A stretch of 64,000 nucleotides of DNA from Pyrrhosoma nymphula (GCA_963573305.1 OY754337.1:51473164-51537163), one strand, 5' to 3'; positions 1 through 10,446 are shown, counted from the stretch's first letter. Numbers and translations: made by a program. The notes: a model not told the origin generated them from the sequence alone.

Positions 1-880
1 GAGGTGATGATAGGGAAACATTTCAGGGAAAGAGGACAAAACAACGTTCTGAAAGTCAACTTAAAAGAAAAATATACACATCATGGGGGAATGGCAATGA
101 GCTAACTGAGCTGTTGGTGCAAGATCAGTCGACAGTTTTCACCCAAAGAACCTTTGACATGACTTTGAAATTTTCTACTATATCGAACCCTGCAATTTTT
201 TCACAAGTGTGTAAAGCACGTTACATTCAGGTATTAAATAATATATTAATGGTTTGCAAAGATTATGTGTATCTTGAACATTGAGCGATTGTGCTGAAAC
301 CAGTCGTGGAGCTAAGTAGTGATATTTTGTGAAATTTTAATATTATGCATTTTTATTATATAATTATATTATATATAATTTAATTATTATAAGTGTCTAT
401 TTTTGCGAAAAAAAATATTCCAAGCTAATCCAATTTTTCCAGCACTAGCCAATGTGCATACTATATTTGCATCACATTTCAAAACTATTTTAGACTATTA
501 GTTTGTTGTTAAAGTGGCCATAATTAGATCTAATTTTGTGAAAACCCCAGGTTTTTAAAGAAAAGAAACATTTTGTTTTCATAACTAAATTATTTAAAAT
601 TAAAATGTGAGCGATTACTGAAATATTAATTTCTTCTCTATCCAAACATTGAATCAACTAAACCCCTAATTTGTATTTGTAGGTTGGTTTTGGTAAGAAA
701 AAACACCTAAAAATTGTGTAATATCCGAATAATCTCTACTTATGTATTCAGAGAAATAATTAGTGAATTGTTAACGCATTTTATTTTTTAAACTGCCATG
801 CATTGCTGCTTAATAGTAAGAGAGATGCCTGCAGAAGCCGTCATTTAGGTGGCTTTCGTCGTCTTTGACAGGTAAACTTT
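1..880. other. AT-rich DNA with no recognisable gene
   Basis: I see no supportable reading frame, RNA gene or repeat here. A self-complementary AT stretch lies near 355-392 (alternating ATTATA and TAATTAT blocks), which could form a weak cruciform but has no other signature. Ordinary intergenic or intronic filler is the likeliest explanation. Confidence 0.6.
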
Positions 881-891
881 CCGTCGTAAAC

Positions 892-1369
892 TCAGGGCTG
901 GCTGCCTTTACACGTCTGGAACGCTTTTAGCTGCGGGAATAAACTATGAAACGGGGCTCGTTTTCTCATGCAAGTACAGAGCCCGTTGTACAATGACCCT
1001 GATGGAAAGGACCTCACAGAGCAGGGGTCTTTGAGCCGAACACACCTAGAAGCCGGGTAATGGGTCATGTGTGATGATGTACTTTTAAGCTTATCTATAT
1101 TCGGAAAGCGAAGTTGCGTGGACTTTAGAGAATGCCTAAACCATAATTTTGTATCCCTATGCTTCCATGCTCGTCCATTGTTTTTATTCATCCATCCAGG
1201 GAAAGAGACAAAGGGGTGCGAGTTGGGAGCAATGTCCTCACGCCTCGGAAAGGGTACGACTGCGGGGTGGGGGTTATATTTTGGGATAGGGTCAGCCAAA
1301 ACTGAGGCGTCACTCTACCCGTTTCATTTATTTGAATCCAAATTTGGCTGCCTTTTATTAATTGTATAG
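892..1369. other. GC-richer patch with overlapping short frames on both strands
   Basis: A 135-codon frame on the minus strand (892-1299) overlaps a 100-codon frame on the plus strand (1067-1369). Base composition is visibly less AT-rich than the flanks. Neither translation shows a domain, signal peptide or motif I recognise, and the low stop density of a GC-richer patch explains the overlap. It could be a conserved non-coding block or part of an unlisted repeat. I do not call a gene. Confidence 0.2.
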
Positions 1370-1382
1370 AATTATAACACAC

Positions 1383-4300
1383 GTAGAAATTTATTTTCAG
1401 GATAATATTGCGGTTATTTTCACGTTTACTACAAAATATATGCCGCTGAGTTAGGTGTTCTCTAACCTTTGTCTCAACCTGTATAATTCATTCCAACTTT
1501 TAAAGCGGAATTTTCAATGATCGAAATGTGGAATTTAAATGAAAGTAGAATCATCATTTTTGAGTTTTAATTCCTAATTTTCAGCGTAAAAAGTTAGCTT
1601 TCATTTGTAAAAAGTGCTTTTTACGAATTTGTGTTTATTAAGCTAATATCATTGCCTTAATAGCGCTATTCGACAGGCTTTTTACTACCTTTCACAGAAA
1701 CCGCGCTCAACACCTTGTGACCCGTAAAAAAATTTGATCGTCAGTAAGTCTGCACTTCTTAAAAAAAGAGATGCATTGTGATTTGACAAACTAATAATAA
1801 TCACTGTCATCTAAGCAGATACATAAAAATTCTTCGTTATCTTAATTTCCCAAAATTTGGTAATTGTTAGTCAAGTGAAAGTATTCAGATATATTTTTTT
1901 CCCTTTGGCAATTTATCTGTTAGTCAAGTATTTTAAGAGTAATTAACTTAACGCTAGAGGACATGCAGGGTTAACTGCCACGATGTATGGTTATTACTTC
2001 GTGATAATTGGGCTAAGAAAGAAATTGACATATTAACACTCGGTTTTCCAAGTCTATGGGCTGATCAGTTGGGTCTCCAAGATACCTAAGAATTTAGAAA
2101 TAGTTTTTCAAGGTTCATATATCAACTCTTGGTTAAGGAGACATTATTCCAACAGATTATGCTTCATCCAGATTTCGTACAAGATATAGCGAGCACAAAT
2201 GGAGTATACAGGGTGTCCCACTTATGCTAAACGTATGATAAAAGAAAAATTCAGAAGATCGAAAGTGGTCGGAATTTATTGGCTACATGTTCTATGAGGG
2301 AAAAAAGTTTCCCAACAACCGGAGCGTCGCCACTATCGCTCTCGGGGGAAAATCACTTTCCTTTCTGATGGAATATTATTTCTAGGTCTCGGCCACGAGG
2401 AGGGAAATTCAAACACAGTAAGGTGATGGACTAATTGTCCGAATCGGTGATGGATTCCCGGCTGCTCGCATGACCCGAGTGTTTTTCGCGCTGGCACCAA
2501 GAACGGAGGCTCATTAAATAAACTTGAATGCATTTGAAACGTTCCTTTGAATTCTCTCGTACAGCTCAACTAAAACCAGGTAGTGATAAACAGTTTTTCT
2601 TAAGCAAAACTCCGTAGGTACGACCACAGGCAGCTTATCGCTGAAAGAATAATGACAGTTGATCTGTAGGTTAGGTGGAATGTGGATTTGAATGAATTTG
2701 CTTTTGAAGACACTTTCTCCGTGATAACTTCCAGGGATATTCAAAACATTCCATTAATTCCAGGAGAAAGGGGATAAATCGATGAGACAGTTGAGGTAGT
2801 CTCAACTTCGCTCAAATATTGAGGGCAATGGATTTGAATAGACACAGTATATTGCTGGCTAAAATGCTAGAGGGAGGGGATGAGATGATGACAACACGAC
2901 AAAGAAGCGGAGACTAATTTTAAGATGCACGTCTCGAGATGATGATGACAGCATTCGTAGTATTAGTATTGGTTTAATAGGGTGCATCGACTGCAAAGGT
3001 CATTTTGCACCTCATAATGTTAAAATTTTGTCAAAGTTAATTATTTTAGACTTACCAATTATTATGATAATCAATGACGACTTTTTAAAATTTAAAATAT
3101 GTGTATAAAACAGAGATATTAATAACAACGCGCAGCATTCGTTAGCATCCTGCTGACAACTCTCTTACTGTTGGCGGGGTGGCCGTGATAAAGAGGACAT
3201 AAAACTTAAATGCATATGTATGATGAGAAGCCACCTCCATGAAGCCGGTATGAGAAATTCCATTCCAGCAAGAAAGCCGGAAATTAGTGTAAATAATAAA
3301 ACGGCGAGGTTAGAATTCGGTCATTCGTAACGGGATCATATTATAATATCGTAACTTTCGTCGATGATTAAACATTAGAAGTGTTGATTATGGACATATT
3401 TAGCAATTGAGGACATGCAATTGTTGGTAAATACAACTATTTTCATTGATACCTAGAACTTTTTAGAACATTTCCCTATTTAGAAAAAAGTTATATTCCT
3501 CCTGTTTGTCACGTATCACCCAAAAAACAACTAAGAAAAATAGATCTGGTCATATACGTCTGCGTTTTTGGAGAGCTATTTCTGCAGTCGGGCCGGGACT
3601 GCTATTGAGAACACCACCTTGAGGGACGTCTAAGGATTGATTACCTACGCCCGAATCTTTCGTATTTTCATCACTTCCATGTATAAACGACGTAGTACCA
3701 TAATGCGAAGAAATAATACATGTTCAGAACAACTGTCCCATCCACAGTGCGCAAAACTCAGAGATTTTTCGAGGAGCATTCGCCCAGTACAGCGTAACCC
3801 TTCCCTCCAAACTCAACGTACCTGAATCCAATACGAAATATTTTCGACTTAATGGTCGAAGAATGGCAGAATGCCAAAAGAAAGAACCAAGAGACACTGA
3901 AAGGTCACATATTATATTATGCTATAATATATTACTTTACTTACTGTTTTTTTCTTTTTTATTTGCGTATTTATTAATTCATTTGCGCATAAAAAGCTTA
4001 TTTATTTGCATATTCATTGAAAATCTACCGCCATGCTTGAAATGTGCATTGAACATACGTTTATATTCACGATTAAAAGAGGAAACTCTTATTCACTGCG
4101 GTGTTCTTTTAATAACGCAGGTTATAAGGATAGTAGACAGTGGGTGAATCCCCGGACCTTGCTATGGTACGAGAATTGGAGCAAAGCCAAGAAGAAAAGG
4201 AGAGGAAAGAGAAATAATGCAGATGAAGCTACGGCGATCACCAGAGCATTCAATGATACGTTTGAAATGCATGCATGGCTGTCTAATGCGTCTCGATTTG

Positions 4301-4802
4301 GAAGCCAGTGCGAATAACACTCGGGGAAGGCAAGCGGCCAGTAATCCGTCACTGGATTCGACGATGAGTCCATCACCTTACTGTATTCGAATTTCCCTCG
4401 TCGCTGCCTAGGAATAATATGCCATAAGAGAGAAAGACGATTTTTATCCAGAGCGATAGTGGTAACGCTCCGTTTGTTGGTAAACTTCTTCCCTCATAGT
4501 ATATTTTCATACACAGTGCACTTGCAGTTTTTTTCGTGGATTATAAACTTACACATGTGCTCCTTGGATAGCGCGGCATATGTTCAATCGATAGGCCACC
4601 GCGTTCCATGTGTTGATGAGTATTTGTGGTGTGACGTTGCTGATGGTGGTCGTGATTATGTTGCGCAAGTCACGGGGATCACGCACCGGTGTAGAATGCA
4701 CCCGATCATTAACATACCTATGAACATTAAACCAATTGCAACGCAAGCCCGTGAAGCTTGACGTCGCGAACGAATTGACTGATTTTTGGTGGGCGTAACG
4801 AG
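1383..4802. other. No gene seen; intron-like or intergenic DNA
   Basis: Short frames at 2333-2744, 3637-4317 and 4459-4761 have no recognisable protein features and overlap each other on both strands. A run ACAGGGTGTCCCA at about 2210 resembles some transposon ends but has no convincing inverted partner. A GATGATGATG run lies near 2937. Nothing else could be supported. Confidence 0.5.
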
Positions 4803-5327
4803 AGAAAAAACAATGAAAACAACCTTAGCTAGTTTGAAATAACTTCAAATGACAGTATTTATATATTTACAATTATTACAGTATAACACAAGCCCGTAGG
4901 CTAAATACCGTTAGCCTTGTCTTTGCAAGACGATCACAAGTGGAACCCAGCCAACACGTCCTTTCCTCGCGCGGTCCGTTGCAAAGAGAGCTGCTATGAT
5001 GGCGGTACACTTTGCCAGCGCAGGAGGGGAAAAGCTGGCCAGTGGAGGAGTAGGGTGAAGAGGGGAAATGTTATCACACGTTGGATTGGTGGGAATATCC
5101 GCAGGTCGACTCGAACGTGGAAAAAGATGTCAGCACCAGCGCGGACAGTATAAAAAGAGCGCTTCTGTAGAAACCGCGATGACCGGAGCGACCGCGCTGA
5201 CCGGGGCAGATCGCTGTACTTAGCTCTTCGCTCGGGCACTTTGACGAGACACGAAAGTCTCCTGCGGTTTCTGAGTCTCCGAGGAATTTCGAGTCTCGAG
5301 GTTTCGAGGGGGGGAAATTTTGGCACA
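4803..5327 (+). repeat. Direct repeat copy A (LTR-like, TRIM-like element)
   Basis: This ~525-bp block is repeated almost base for base at 6444-6972. Shared landmarks are GAAAACAACCTTAGCTAG near the left end, ACAAGCCCGTAGGCTAAATA, GATGGCGGTACACTTTGCC, a TATA box, and a GA-rich tail ending GGGGAAATTTTGGCACA. If the boundaries are set at TG (4814) and CA (about 5327), the copy has the TG...CA ends of a long terminal repeat. The internal promoter fits an LTR. There is ~1.1 kb between copies and no coding sequence there, as in a TRIM or other non-autonomous LTR element. I could not place a primer-binding site or a clean target duplication, so an ordinary segmental duplication is not excluded. Confidence 0.6.
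5149..5157 (+). promoter_or_regulatory. TATA box inside repeat copy A
   Basis: TATAAAAAG sits in a GC-richer context (GCGGACAGTATAAAAAG). It is kept in copy B at 6794-6802, with only small changes just downstream. Its place about two thirds along the repeat suits a U3/R boundary of an LTR. Transcription itself is inferred. Confidence 0.45.
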
Positions 5328-5548
5328 TCCACTGGGGGAAAATTTTTGAAAATGGAAACTGGAGAAGGGGGGGTAGAATTGCACAACACTGACACAATCA
5401 TAGAAAGTTTCTGGCTTGCTTCTCTCGATGTATGAATAACACACTTGAGGTTCAAATAACCAGACACAATAATAATATAATCACTGACAAGAATACAAAT
5501 GAACATAAGTCTAGATGCTTGTATCTCTGCCCAGAGAAAGTTATTCCT

Positions 5549-5614
5549 CGAGTCTTCGAGAGTCTCCGAGGATTTTCGAGTCTCGAGGTTTCGAGGGGGG
5601 GAAATTTTGGCACA
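5549..5614 (+). repeat. Extra copy of the repeat's 3' tail
   Basis: The final ~65 bp of the 525-bp repeat (CGAGAGTCTCCGAGGATTTT through GGGGAAATTTTGGCACA) occurs a third time, about 220 bp downstream of copy A. The block holds many CTCGAG/TCTCGAGG self-complementary motifs. It suggests a nested partial insertion, template switching or local duplication. A minus-strand frame of 209 codons (4994-5623) spans this copy and copy A, but it is a shadow of the repeat. Confidence 0.6.
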
Positions 5615-5627
5615 ATGTGACAAATAA

Positions 5628-6443
5628 CTTCAAAATTTCAAAGGGTTGAATGACTTATTTACCTAATAGGCTACTACCTAAATATTGAGGTAGCGAAGAA
5701 ACGTGACCTGACTGAGAAAAGTGAGTTACATTTTTGAATTCAGCATGCACTAAATATAAAAGATCACCTAAAAACCCTTGACCTCAGAAAAAAAGTTTTG
5801 AAACGCAGACCAGTGTTATCAACTAAGTCCCCCTCACCACTTGCAAACATAGCATTTCTGTTGAATAATAGTTCATGGAAACGATTAATTTTCTTTACAC
5901 ACACTGGCCTATTACCGGCATTCAATTTTAAATTAAGTCTGCAACGCTTCAGCGCATATTTAATCCTTTAACGTATTCGGAAACTCTAAAAATGTAGATT
6001 TAATGTAAATACGCTCCCATTCTCTTAAATAAAAGCGGATTATATTTAAATAAGTAGGTATATTTATATTAAAAATTACACTCAAGGAAATATTATTTTC
6101 AATAACCAGTCTCGATTGTAAAAATGATTCAGCTTTTATGATACAAATACCATGCGTTGAAATGCATTAAAATGAATATTGAAAATCAGAATATGCTATG
6201 TTTTAATTATTTTCAATTTTCATAATCGTATCATATGCCGGTCCGTTTGACTATTTTTTTTGCTCTCGGTGACTTACCTAAATTTTAGAAATGCGTGTCA
6301 GGCACGGTCTTGTATCGTCTTAAAAGTTATGGGATGCTACGTGAGGATCCGGATCGTATCAATGGTGTAAGACCTGGAAACTTATGTAAAAACCCCCGAT
6401 GATAAAACAAGGATCGTCTGCCTATTATCATCAGTGAGAAGGC
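5628..6443. other. AT-rich interior between the two direct repeats
   Basis: The interior of the putative TRIM-like element is AT-rich and carries no protease, reverse transcriptase or integrase frame. If the element is LTR-derived, it depended on proteins made elsewhere. The stretch could also be unrelated host DNA between two independent insertions. Confidence 0.4.
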
Positions 6444-6972
6444 CAGAAAAAAAACAATGAAAACAACCTTAGCTAGTTTGAAATAACTTCAATGACAGTA
6501 TTTATATATTTACAATTATTACAGTATAACACAAGCCCGTAGGCTAAATACCGTTAGCCTTGTCTTTGCAAGACGATCACAAGTGGAACCAAGCCGTCAC
6601 GTCCTTTCATCGGCGTGGTCAATTGCAAAGAGAGCTGCTATGATGGCGGTACACTTTGCCAGCGCAGGAGGGGAAACAGCTGGCCAGTGGAGGAGTGGGG
6701 TGAAGAGGGGAAATGTTATCACACGTTGGATTGGTGGGAATATCCGCAGGTCGACTCGAACGTGGAAAAAGATGTCAGCACCAGCGCGGACAGTATAAAA
6801 AGCGTGCTTGTGTAAAAACCGCGATGACCGGAGCGATCGCGCTGACCGGGGCAGATCGATGCACTTAGCTCTTCGCTCGGGCACTTTGACGAGACACGAA
6901 AGTCTCCTGCGGTTTCTGAGTCTCCGAGGATTTTCGAGTCTCGAGGTTTCGAGGGGGGGAAATTTTGGCACA
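6444..6972 (+). repeat. Direct repeat copy B (LTR-like, TRIM-like element)
   Basis: This is the second full copy of the block at 4803-5327, same strand, with scattered substitutions and a few single-base gaps. It is preceded by an A-rich purine run (GGCCAGAAAAAAAACAA) that could serve as a polypurine tract. The motif ends GGAAATTTTGGCACA and is followed by CAATAAAA. High similarity between copies points to fairly recent duplication or insertion. Confidence 0.6.
6794..6802 (+). promoter_or_regulatory. TATA box inside repeat copy B
   Basis: CAGTATAAAAAGCG corresponds to the TATA motif of copy A. Conservation in both copies supports a real promoter element of the repeat. Confidence 0.4.
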
Positions 6973-7410
6973 CAATAAAACTTTTAAAGATGCTCTTCCC
7001 AAGGGTACCAACCTGCGGCCGGTAGCAAGTTCAATTTAAATGCTATGAATTTTTCTTATTTATACGTCTTGTTGGAACACCCTGCCAATCCAAATGCCAA
7101 CATGGAAATGGCTATTTTCATATTTGGTAATGAACCATAGCAGACAAATGGTAGTCATGTTCATAAATTCTCTATGTGTAACAGAAACTTCAAAAAACTA
7201 TCATATTTTAAGTACAAAATCCATTTTTTTAAGTTTTCATGTCTTTTTCATTCCTCCATACCGTCCAGGACTGCTATTATCTTCCTTCTATCTTCCCCCT
7301 CCCTCTTTCAGCCTGTTGCACATTTAAGATTCCTCCATCCCGTTTTTTAAATATATTATAATTTCTTTCATTTGCCTCCATTCATGTCATTTGTTTTCTA
7401 ATCTTCGCAG
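6973..7410. other. Pyrimidine-rich DNA leading to a candidate splice acceptor
   Basis: No gene is visible. From about 7250 the plus strand becomes pyrimidine-rich (TCTTCCCCCTCCCTCTTTCAG near 7291-7311), and a second tract, TTTGTTTTCTAATCTTCGCAG, ends at 7410. These are candidate acceptor tracts for the exon-like block that follows. Confidence 0.3.
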
Positions 7411-7460
7411 CTCACCGCAGTTCGTATCTACACTGTCTCCAAGGCCATCAGTCCGCACTC
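7411..7460 (+). CDS. Candidate 50-bp internal exon (unknown gene)
   Basis: The block is bounded by a good acceptor (pyrimidine tract ending TCTTCGCAG) and a consensus donor (GTAAGTAGAG, from 7461). All three plus-strand frames are open across the 50 bases, and it is GC-richer than its flanks. A second good donor, ATAAG|GTAAGTC, follows at 7594, but every frame meets a stop before it, so the longer form would have to be untranslated or non-coding. No homology is recognisable. Length and splice sites alone can arise by chance in 64 kb, so this is a candidate only. Confidence 0.28.
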
Positions 7461-7594
7461 GTAAGTAGAGTAAGGGTGGATTCGAAGTGTCGAGTAAAAT
7501 GAAGAAAGAAATCAACCATTTCGGTGGACTAAGAGCATAGCGGAATTGCCTTATCACATGTTACCAGTGCCAATGCGGAACGTCTGCCATAAGG

Positions 7595-8501
7595 TAAGTC
7601 ACTCAGTCTACTATTCAGAATTGGACGTCCACGGTGGACAAACACAGGAGCTTACATTGGACTGAGAATTCTTCCGTTAGATTTCAAACATGAAATGCAA
7701 TTAAAATCCATCTAACACACTTTTTTCCATTGTCTTACTGAATCGAGGGTGAAGCTGGGCGGGTAATCTGTGAATTTATTTAATTACATACATTGCCGTT
7801 GAAATTTATTTATCATGACTATACTGTTGAGGATCATCATCAAAATATATGACAGAGGAAATATAAGGCAAAGCTGTAAAAAAAATGAGAGCGGAACAAT
7901 GATGTGAACACTCGTAGCGTTCTCAGTTGAACAGTTACCTTGTCATAAAAATGAAAATGCCCCTTTTAAATGTAAACAGATTTATTAAAAAAATTTATAT
8001 CAGACGATATGTAAGGTTTAAAAAAATAATTCTGTTTGCAACTGCAATGGTTTATTCACATCTTTTCATAAGTAACCAATTTAAATAGAGCCTACGATGG
8101 TGTCTCAGTTATATTAAGTTGTTTGAAGCGATTTTTGTCTAAGTACATATTTGCAAAAAACTTTAAATACCTGTAGTGATGATACCCATGAGAGTGTAGA
8201 AAAGTTTACCGTTTAGGTTTTTGACTACGCAATGCTATTTTTACATGTAGTCTTATGACACATGAGATTTGAATCGTAATAATTTGATTATTTACGCGCA
8301 GACTTTCTTGAGTGAGAGAATGTCGCGAGTTCCACCTCATAAACTGACGTATTTAAATGAAATTTGTTCCAAGAATATAGCTTTTACTGTTTAAAACGTT
8401 ATTAAAATGTGTACTCAGTGACTGCTCGACTCCTCGATTACTGCTCCATCCAGCTCAACTAAAGACGTATGGATATGAAAAGAGTTTAATAAGAACTAAT
8501 A
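7595..8501. other. AT-rich DNA with no recognisable gene
   Basis: No supportable frame, RNA gene or inverted repeat was found. The sequence is intron-like and AT-rich. Confidence 0.5.
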
Positions 8502-8548
8502 ATAAGAACTAAGACAATGCAATTTTCCACAGATAAAAATTTGTTATC

Positions 8549-8581
8549 GACCCGGGTTTCGGTGCACTGCATCATCATCAG
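8549..8581 (-). ncRNA. Hammerhead-like motif, left arm
   Basis: Read on the minus strand: CTGATGA, an extra T, GATGC-AGT-GCACC as a 5-bp stem with one mismatch, GAAA, then CCCGGG and TC. With the flanking A and T the CCCGGG block is a perfect 8-base palindrome (ACCCGGGT), so stem III could form between two molecules. Flanks TTTCCA and TGGAAA can pair as a distal stem I. The core residues of a hammerhead (CUGANGA, GAAA, UH) are all present. The unpaired T before stem II is not canonical. Confidence 0.4.
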
Positions 8582-8872
8582 GTACATAAATTTGGAAATC
8601 AAGGTATAGGTATATACAATAAAAGGTGGGTGAGGGAGGTTAGGAAAGTGGAGGGAGGGAGTGGGGAGACCTTTCCCCTCGACGCTACGCGGGAAATCAC
8701 TTCAACGAACTTATGGTTTTTTTCAAATTTCAATTTTTAACGATCTTCTTGTGCAAATAAAACTCCCTCCCCTCTTGAAAGTTTTCCCCTTCCCCACTCC
8801 CTCCCTCCACTTTCCTAACCTCCCTCACCCACCTTCTCTTGTATATAAACCTTGACTTCCAAATTTATGTGC

Positions 8873-8905
8873 CTGATGATGATGCAGAGCATCGAAATCC
8901 GGGTC
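8873..8905 (+). ncRNA. Hammerhead-like motif, right arm
   Basis: Plus-strand order: CTGATGA, extra T, GATGC-AGA-GCATC (perfect 5-bp stem), GAAA, TCCGGG, TC. Relative to the left arm, the palindrome carries one C-to-T change, still pairable as U-G. Flanks TTTCCA-like and TGTGGAAAA can form stem I as in the other arm. Same spacing as the left arm (33 nt), which supports a shared functional or structural unit. Confidence 0.42.
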
Positions 8906-9004
8906 GATTAAAAATTTTTATTTGTGGAAAATTGCATCGTCTTAGTTCTTAATATGTGCATATTTCACAACATCTCGCCTGATTCCTCCCTTTTTAACAC
9001 GCTT

Positions 9005-9490
9005 TTATTAGCTTCACCTGTATGTTTGTTTGTTTGATTGCTTGTTTGTTTGTAACCGACTCCTTTGGACTCGATTTTGACCCACTTTGAACGATCAGAT
9101 TTCCTTTAAACTTTGTAGACTCATCAAGGACCGATGATAATACAATAATTTGATAAGATATTCTCAATATTCTAATCAGGATCGCCAGGATTAATAATTT
9201 TCTTCAATTGAACAGATCCTTTGCGTGAGAATTAGAGGGATAGAGTAAGCAGCATTAGTGTGTTGGTCGGATGGTGTAGTGGGTAGCGTCGTCTAATCTC
9301 ACCGATGAGGGTCGGAGTTCGCGGCTCAATGAAGTACATTTTTTTTTGTCTTTAATTTGATCGTTTAACGGCCAGTTATAATTTCATTTTAATTGCAGCA
9401 AGCTTAGACGGGAGAAGAATTTTTTATCGTCGTATTCGCTTTTCGTATTTGCTAAATTGGTTTGTCTGTTCGTTTGTAACCGACTCCTTA
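9005..9490 (+). repeat. Dispersed-repeat patchwork with duplicated TTTGTAACCGACTCCTT
   Basis: A (TTTG)n-like run followed by GTAACCGACTCCTTTGGACT at about 9021-9075 is echoed at about 9461-9490 (TTTGTCTGTTCGTTTGTAACCGACTCCTTA). The text after the first copy (GACTCGATTTTGACCCACTTTGA) resembles an insect dispersed repeat by memory, but I cannot name the family. The SINE head at 9264-9330 lies between the two copies, so this may be one composite element. Confidence 0.35.
9264..9330 (+). repeat. tRNA-derived SINE head or degenerate tRNA
   Basis: The block reads like a tRNA 5' part: GGATGGTGTAGTGGGTAGCG matches a pol III A box region, and GTCGGAGTTCGCGGCTC about 35 bases on matches a B box (GGTTCGANNCC) with changes. 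A cloverleaf cannot be closed cleanly and no CCA-proximal acceptor stem is visible, so an active tRNA is unlikely. A T-rich body (ACATTTTTTTTTGTC) follows, as in SINEs. Confidence 0.5.
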
Positions 9491-9530
9491 ACACTCAACT
9501 CCGAAATAATTCTTAGCGATTTCACTCCGA

Positions 9531-9622
9531 AACTAAAAAACACTCTTTAATGATAACTCAAACTAAAAAGTAAATTTTTCACGTTTTAGTTTGTGTTATC
9601 ATTAAAGCGTGTTTTTTTAGTT
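9531..9622. repeat. Imperfect palindrome with ~39-bp arms
   Basis: The left arm (9531-9569) and right arm (9584-9622) match as reverse complements apart from about two mismatches and one gap, with a 14-bp loop. Central landmarks are CTTTAATGATAAC and GTTATCATTAAAG. It is long enough to extrude as a hairpin. It could be a tiny MITE or two joined transposon ends. No target duplication is evident. Confidence 0.65.
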
Positions 9623-9689
9623 TTTTAACTATATTTATTATGAAAAGTTATCCCACTCGTCCTGCCCAAAAAATCAAATATTTCGCTCA

Positions 9690-10085
9690 AGGGTTCTTTT
9701 TGACGTCCTATCGGTGATTACGTGACGGCCTTCCGAGCAATTATCCGAAGTGCTCACGGTCAGGAAGCTCCCTTTAGGTTCGCTAACGCATCCACGGAAA
9801 GGTCTTTGTGCCCGTGATGTTCCCCATCCAAGTCAAATCGCTTCGCAGGATGCTCTTACTCTCCCCATTAACTCGTGCCGTTGTTACGCGTAGCGCAGGT
9901 GGCGTGGCGTTCGCAATTAAAGGCCTTTGCTGTTTTCAAAGGCAGTTAAGGCATTGGAAGTTCCCGGCGACGTGACCTGAATCTCGTATCGCTGTTGTGC
10001 TCCGTGCAGTGCAGCATGGTCAGGCTATGGGACTTGTCGTGGAGGCGCTGACGTGGACGAGCAACCGGAGTATCAGGTAATTGGA
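9690..10085 (+). other. CpG-richer unique block with a donor-like end
   Basis: The block is rich in CpG compared with its flanks. A plus-strand frame after the stop at about 9970 stays open for roughly 35 codons up to AGTATCAG|GTAATTGG at about 10078, a plausible donor. No clear acceptor or promoter element bounds it and the translation is unfamiliar. It may be an untranslated first exon, a promoter region or a GC-richer repeat. Confidence 0.2.
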
Positions 10086-10138
10086 TTTCATTTTCTAATT
10101 ACCCAACGGTTATTCAATAGCGAATTACACTGATCGTT

Positions 10139-10357
10139 GTACAGCTCTCGCGAAAGCTTATCGCGTTCGGATGCGCAGAAGAAGACGTCGTGGAGGGGTA
10201 AAGTTTGGTGGAAGGGGTAGGGAAAAGCGACGTAGGGGAAAGCGAAGACATGGCATTTGTGCCACACATGAGTGCATTTCAAAAAATGGAATTTCTATGA
10301 CGCGGACAACATAAACTCCACGCACCCGAACGCCATAAGCTTTCGCGAGAGCTGTAC
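10139..10357. mobile_element. Short inverted-repeat element (MITE-like)
   Basis: The arm at 10139-10176 starts GTACAGCTCTCGCGAAAGCT and the arm at 10321-10357 is its reverse complement with about three mismatches over 37-38 bp. The 144-bp interior is unique and contains no gene. No target-site duplication is obvious, so the ends may be internal to a larger element. A related TAGCTCTCGCAA sequence occurs at 10449 and 62779, linking it to the neighbouring dispersed repeat. Confidence 0.55.
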
Positions 10358-10446
10358 GTGATTTGCGTGCACGGTTGCATCACATAACACATCTGTGTAT
10401 GAGTTTCCTGCGAAAAAACCCTGGGTTGTATTTTAAATGAATTTAG

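Larger units (their letters stand above)
8502..8952. mobile_element. Foldback element with inverted hammerhead-like arms (ACCCGGGT family)
   Basis: The left arm (about 8502-8669) and the right arm (about 8788-8952) are near-perfect reverse complements. Each outer end begins TAAGAACTAAGAC(A/G)ATGCA, passes through TTTTCCACA(G/A)ATAAAAATTT, then a hammerhead-like core, then CATAAATTTGGAA, and ends near the centre in a G-rich strand (GGTGGGTGAGGGAGGTTAGG). The spacer is about 120 bp and has no coding capacity. The cores read outward from the centre. A related but shorter inverted pair is at 51130-51307. Autonomous machinery is absent. The high arm similarity points to recent formation or gene conversion between arms. 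Confidence 0.75.

Noticed and set aside
2205..2225. ACAGGGTGTCCCA as a transposon end
   Set aside because: A faint complement (GGAACACCCTG near 7074) is too short and too far to define an element.
4994..5623. 209-codon minus-strand frame, the longest in the window
   Set aside because: It runs through repeat copy A and its extra tail; related text at 6597-6971 is open only because the repeat is the same. No domain is visible.
9264..9330. An intact tRNA gene
   Set aside because: A and B boxes are present but no acceptor stem or clean cloverleaf can be drawn.
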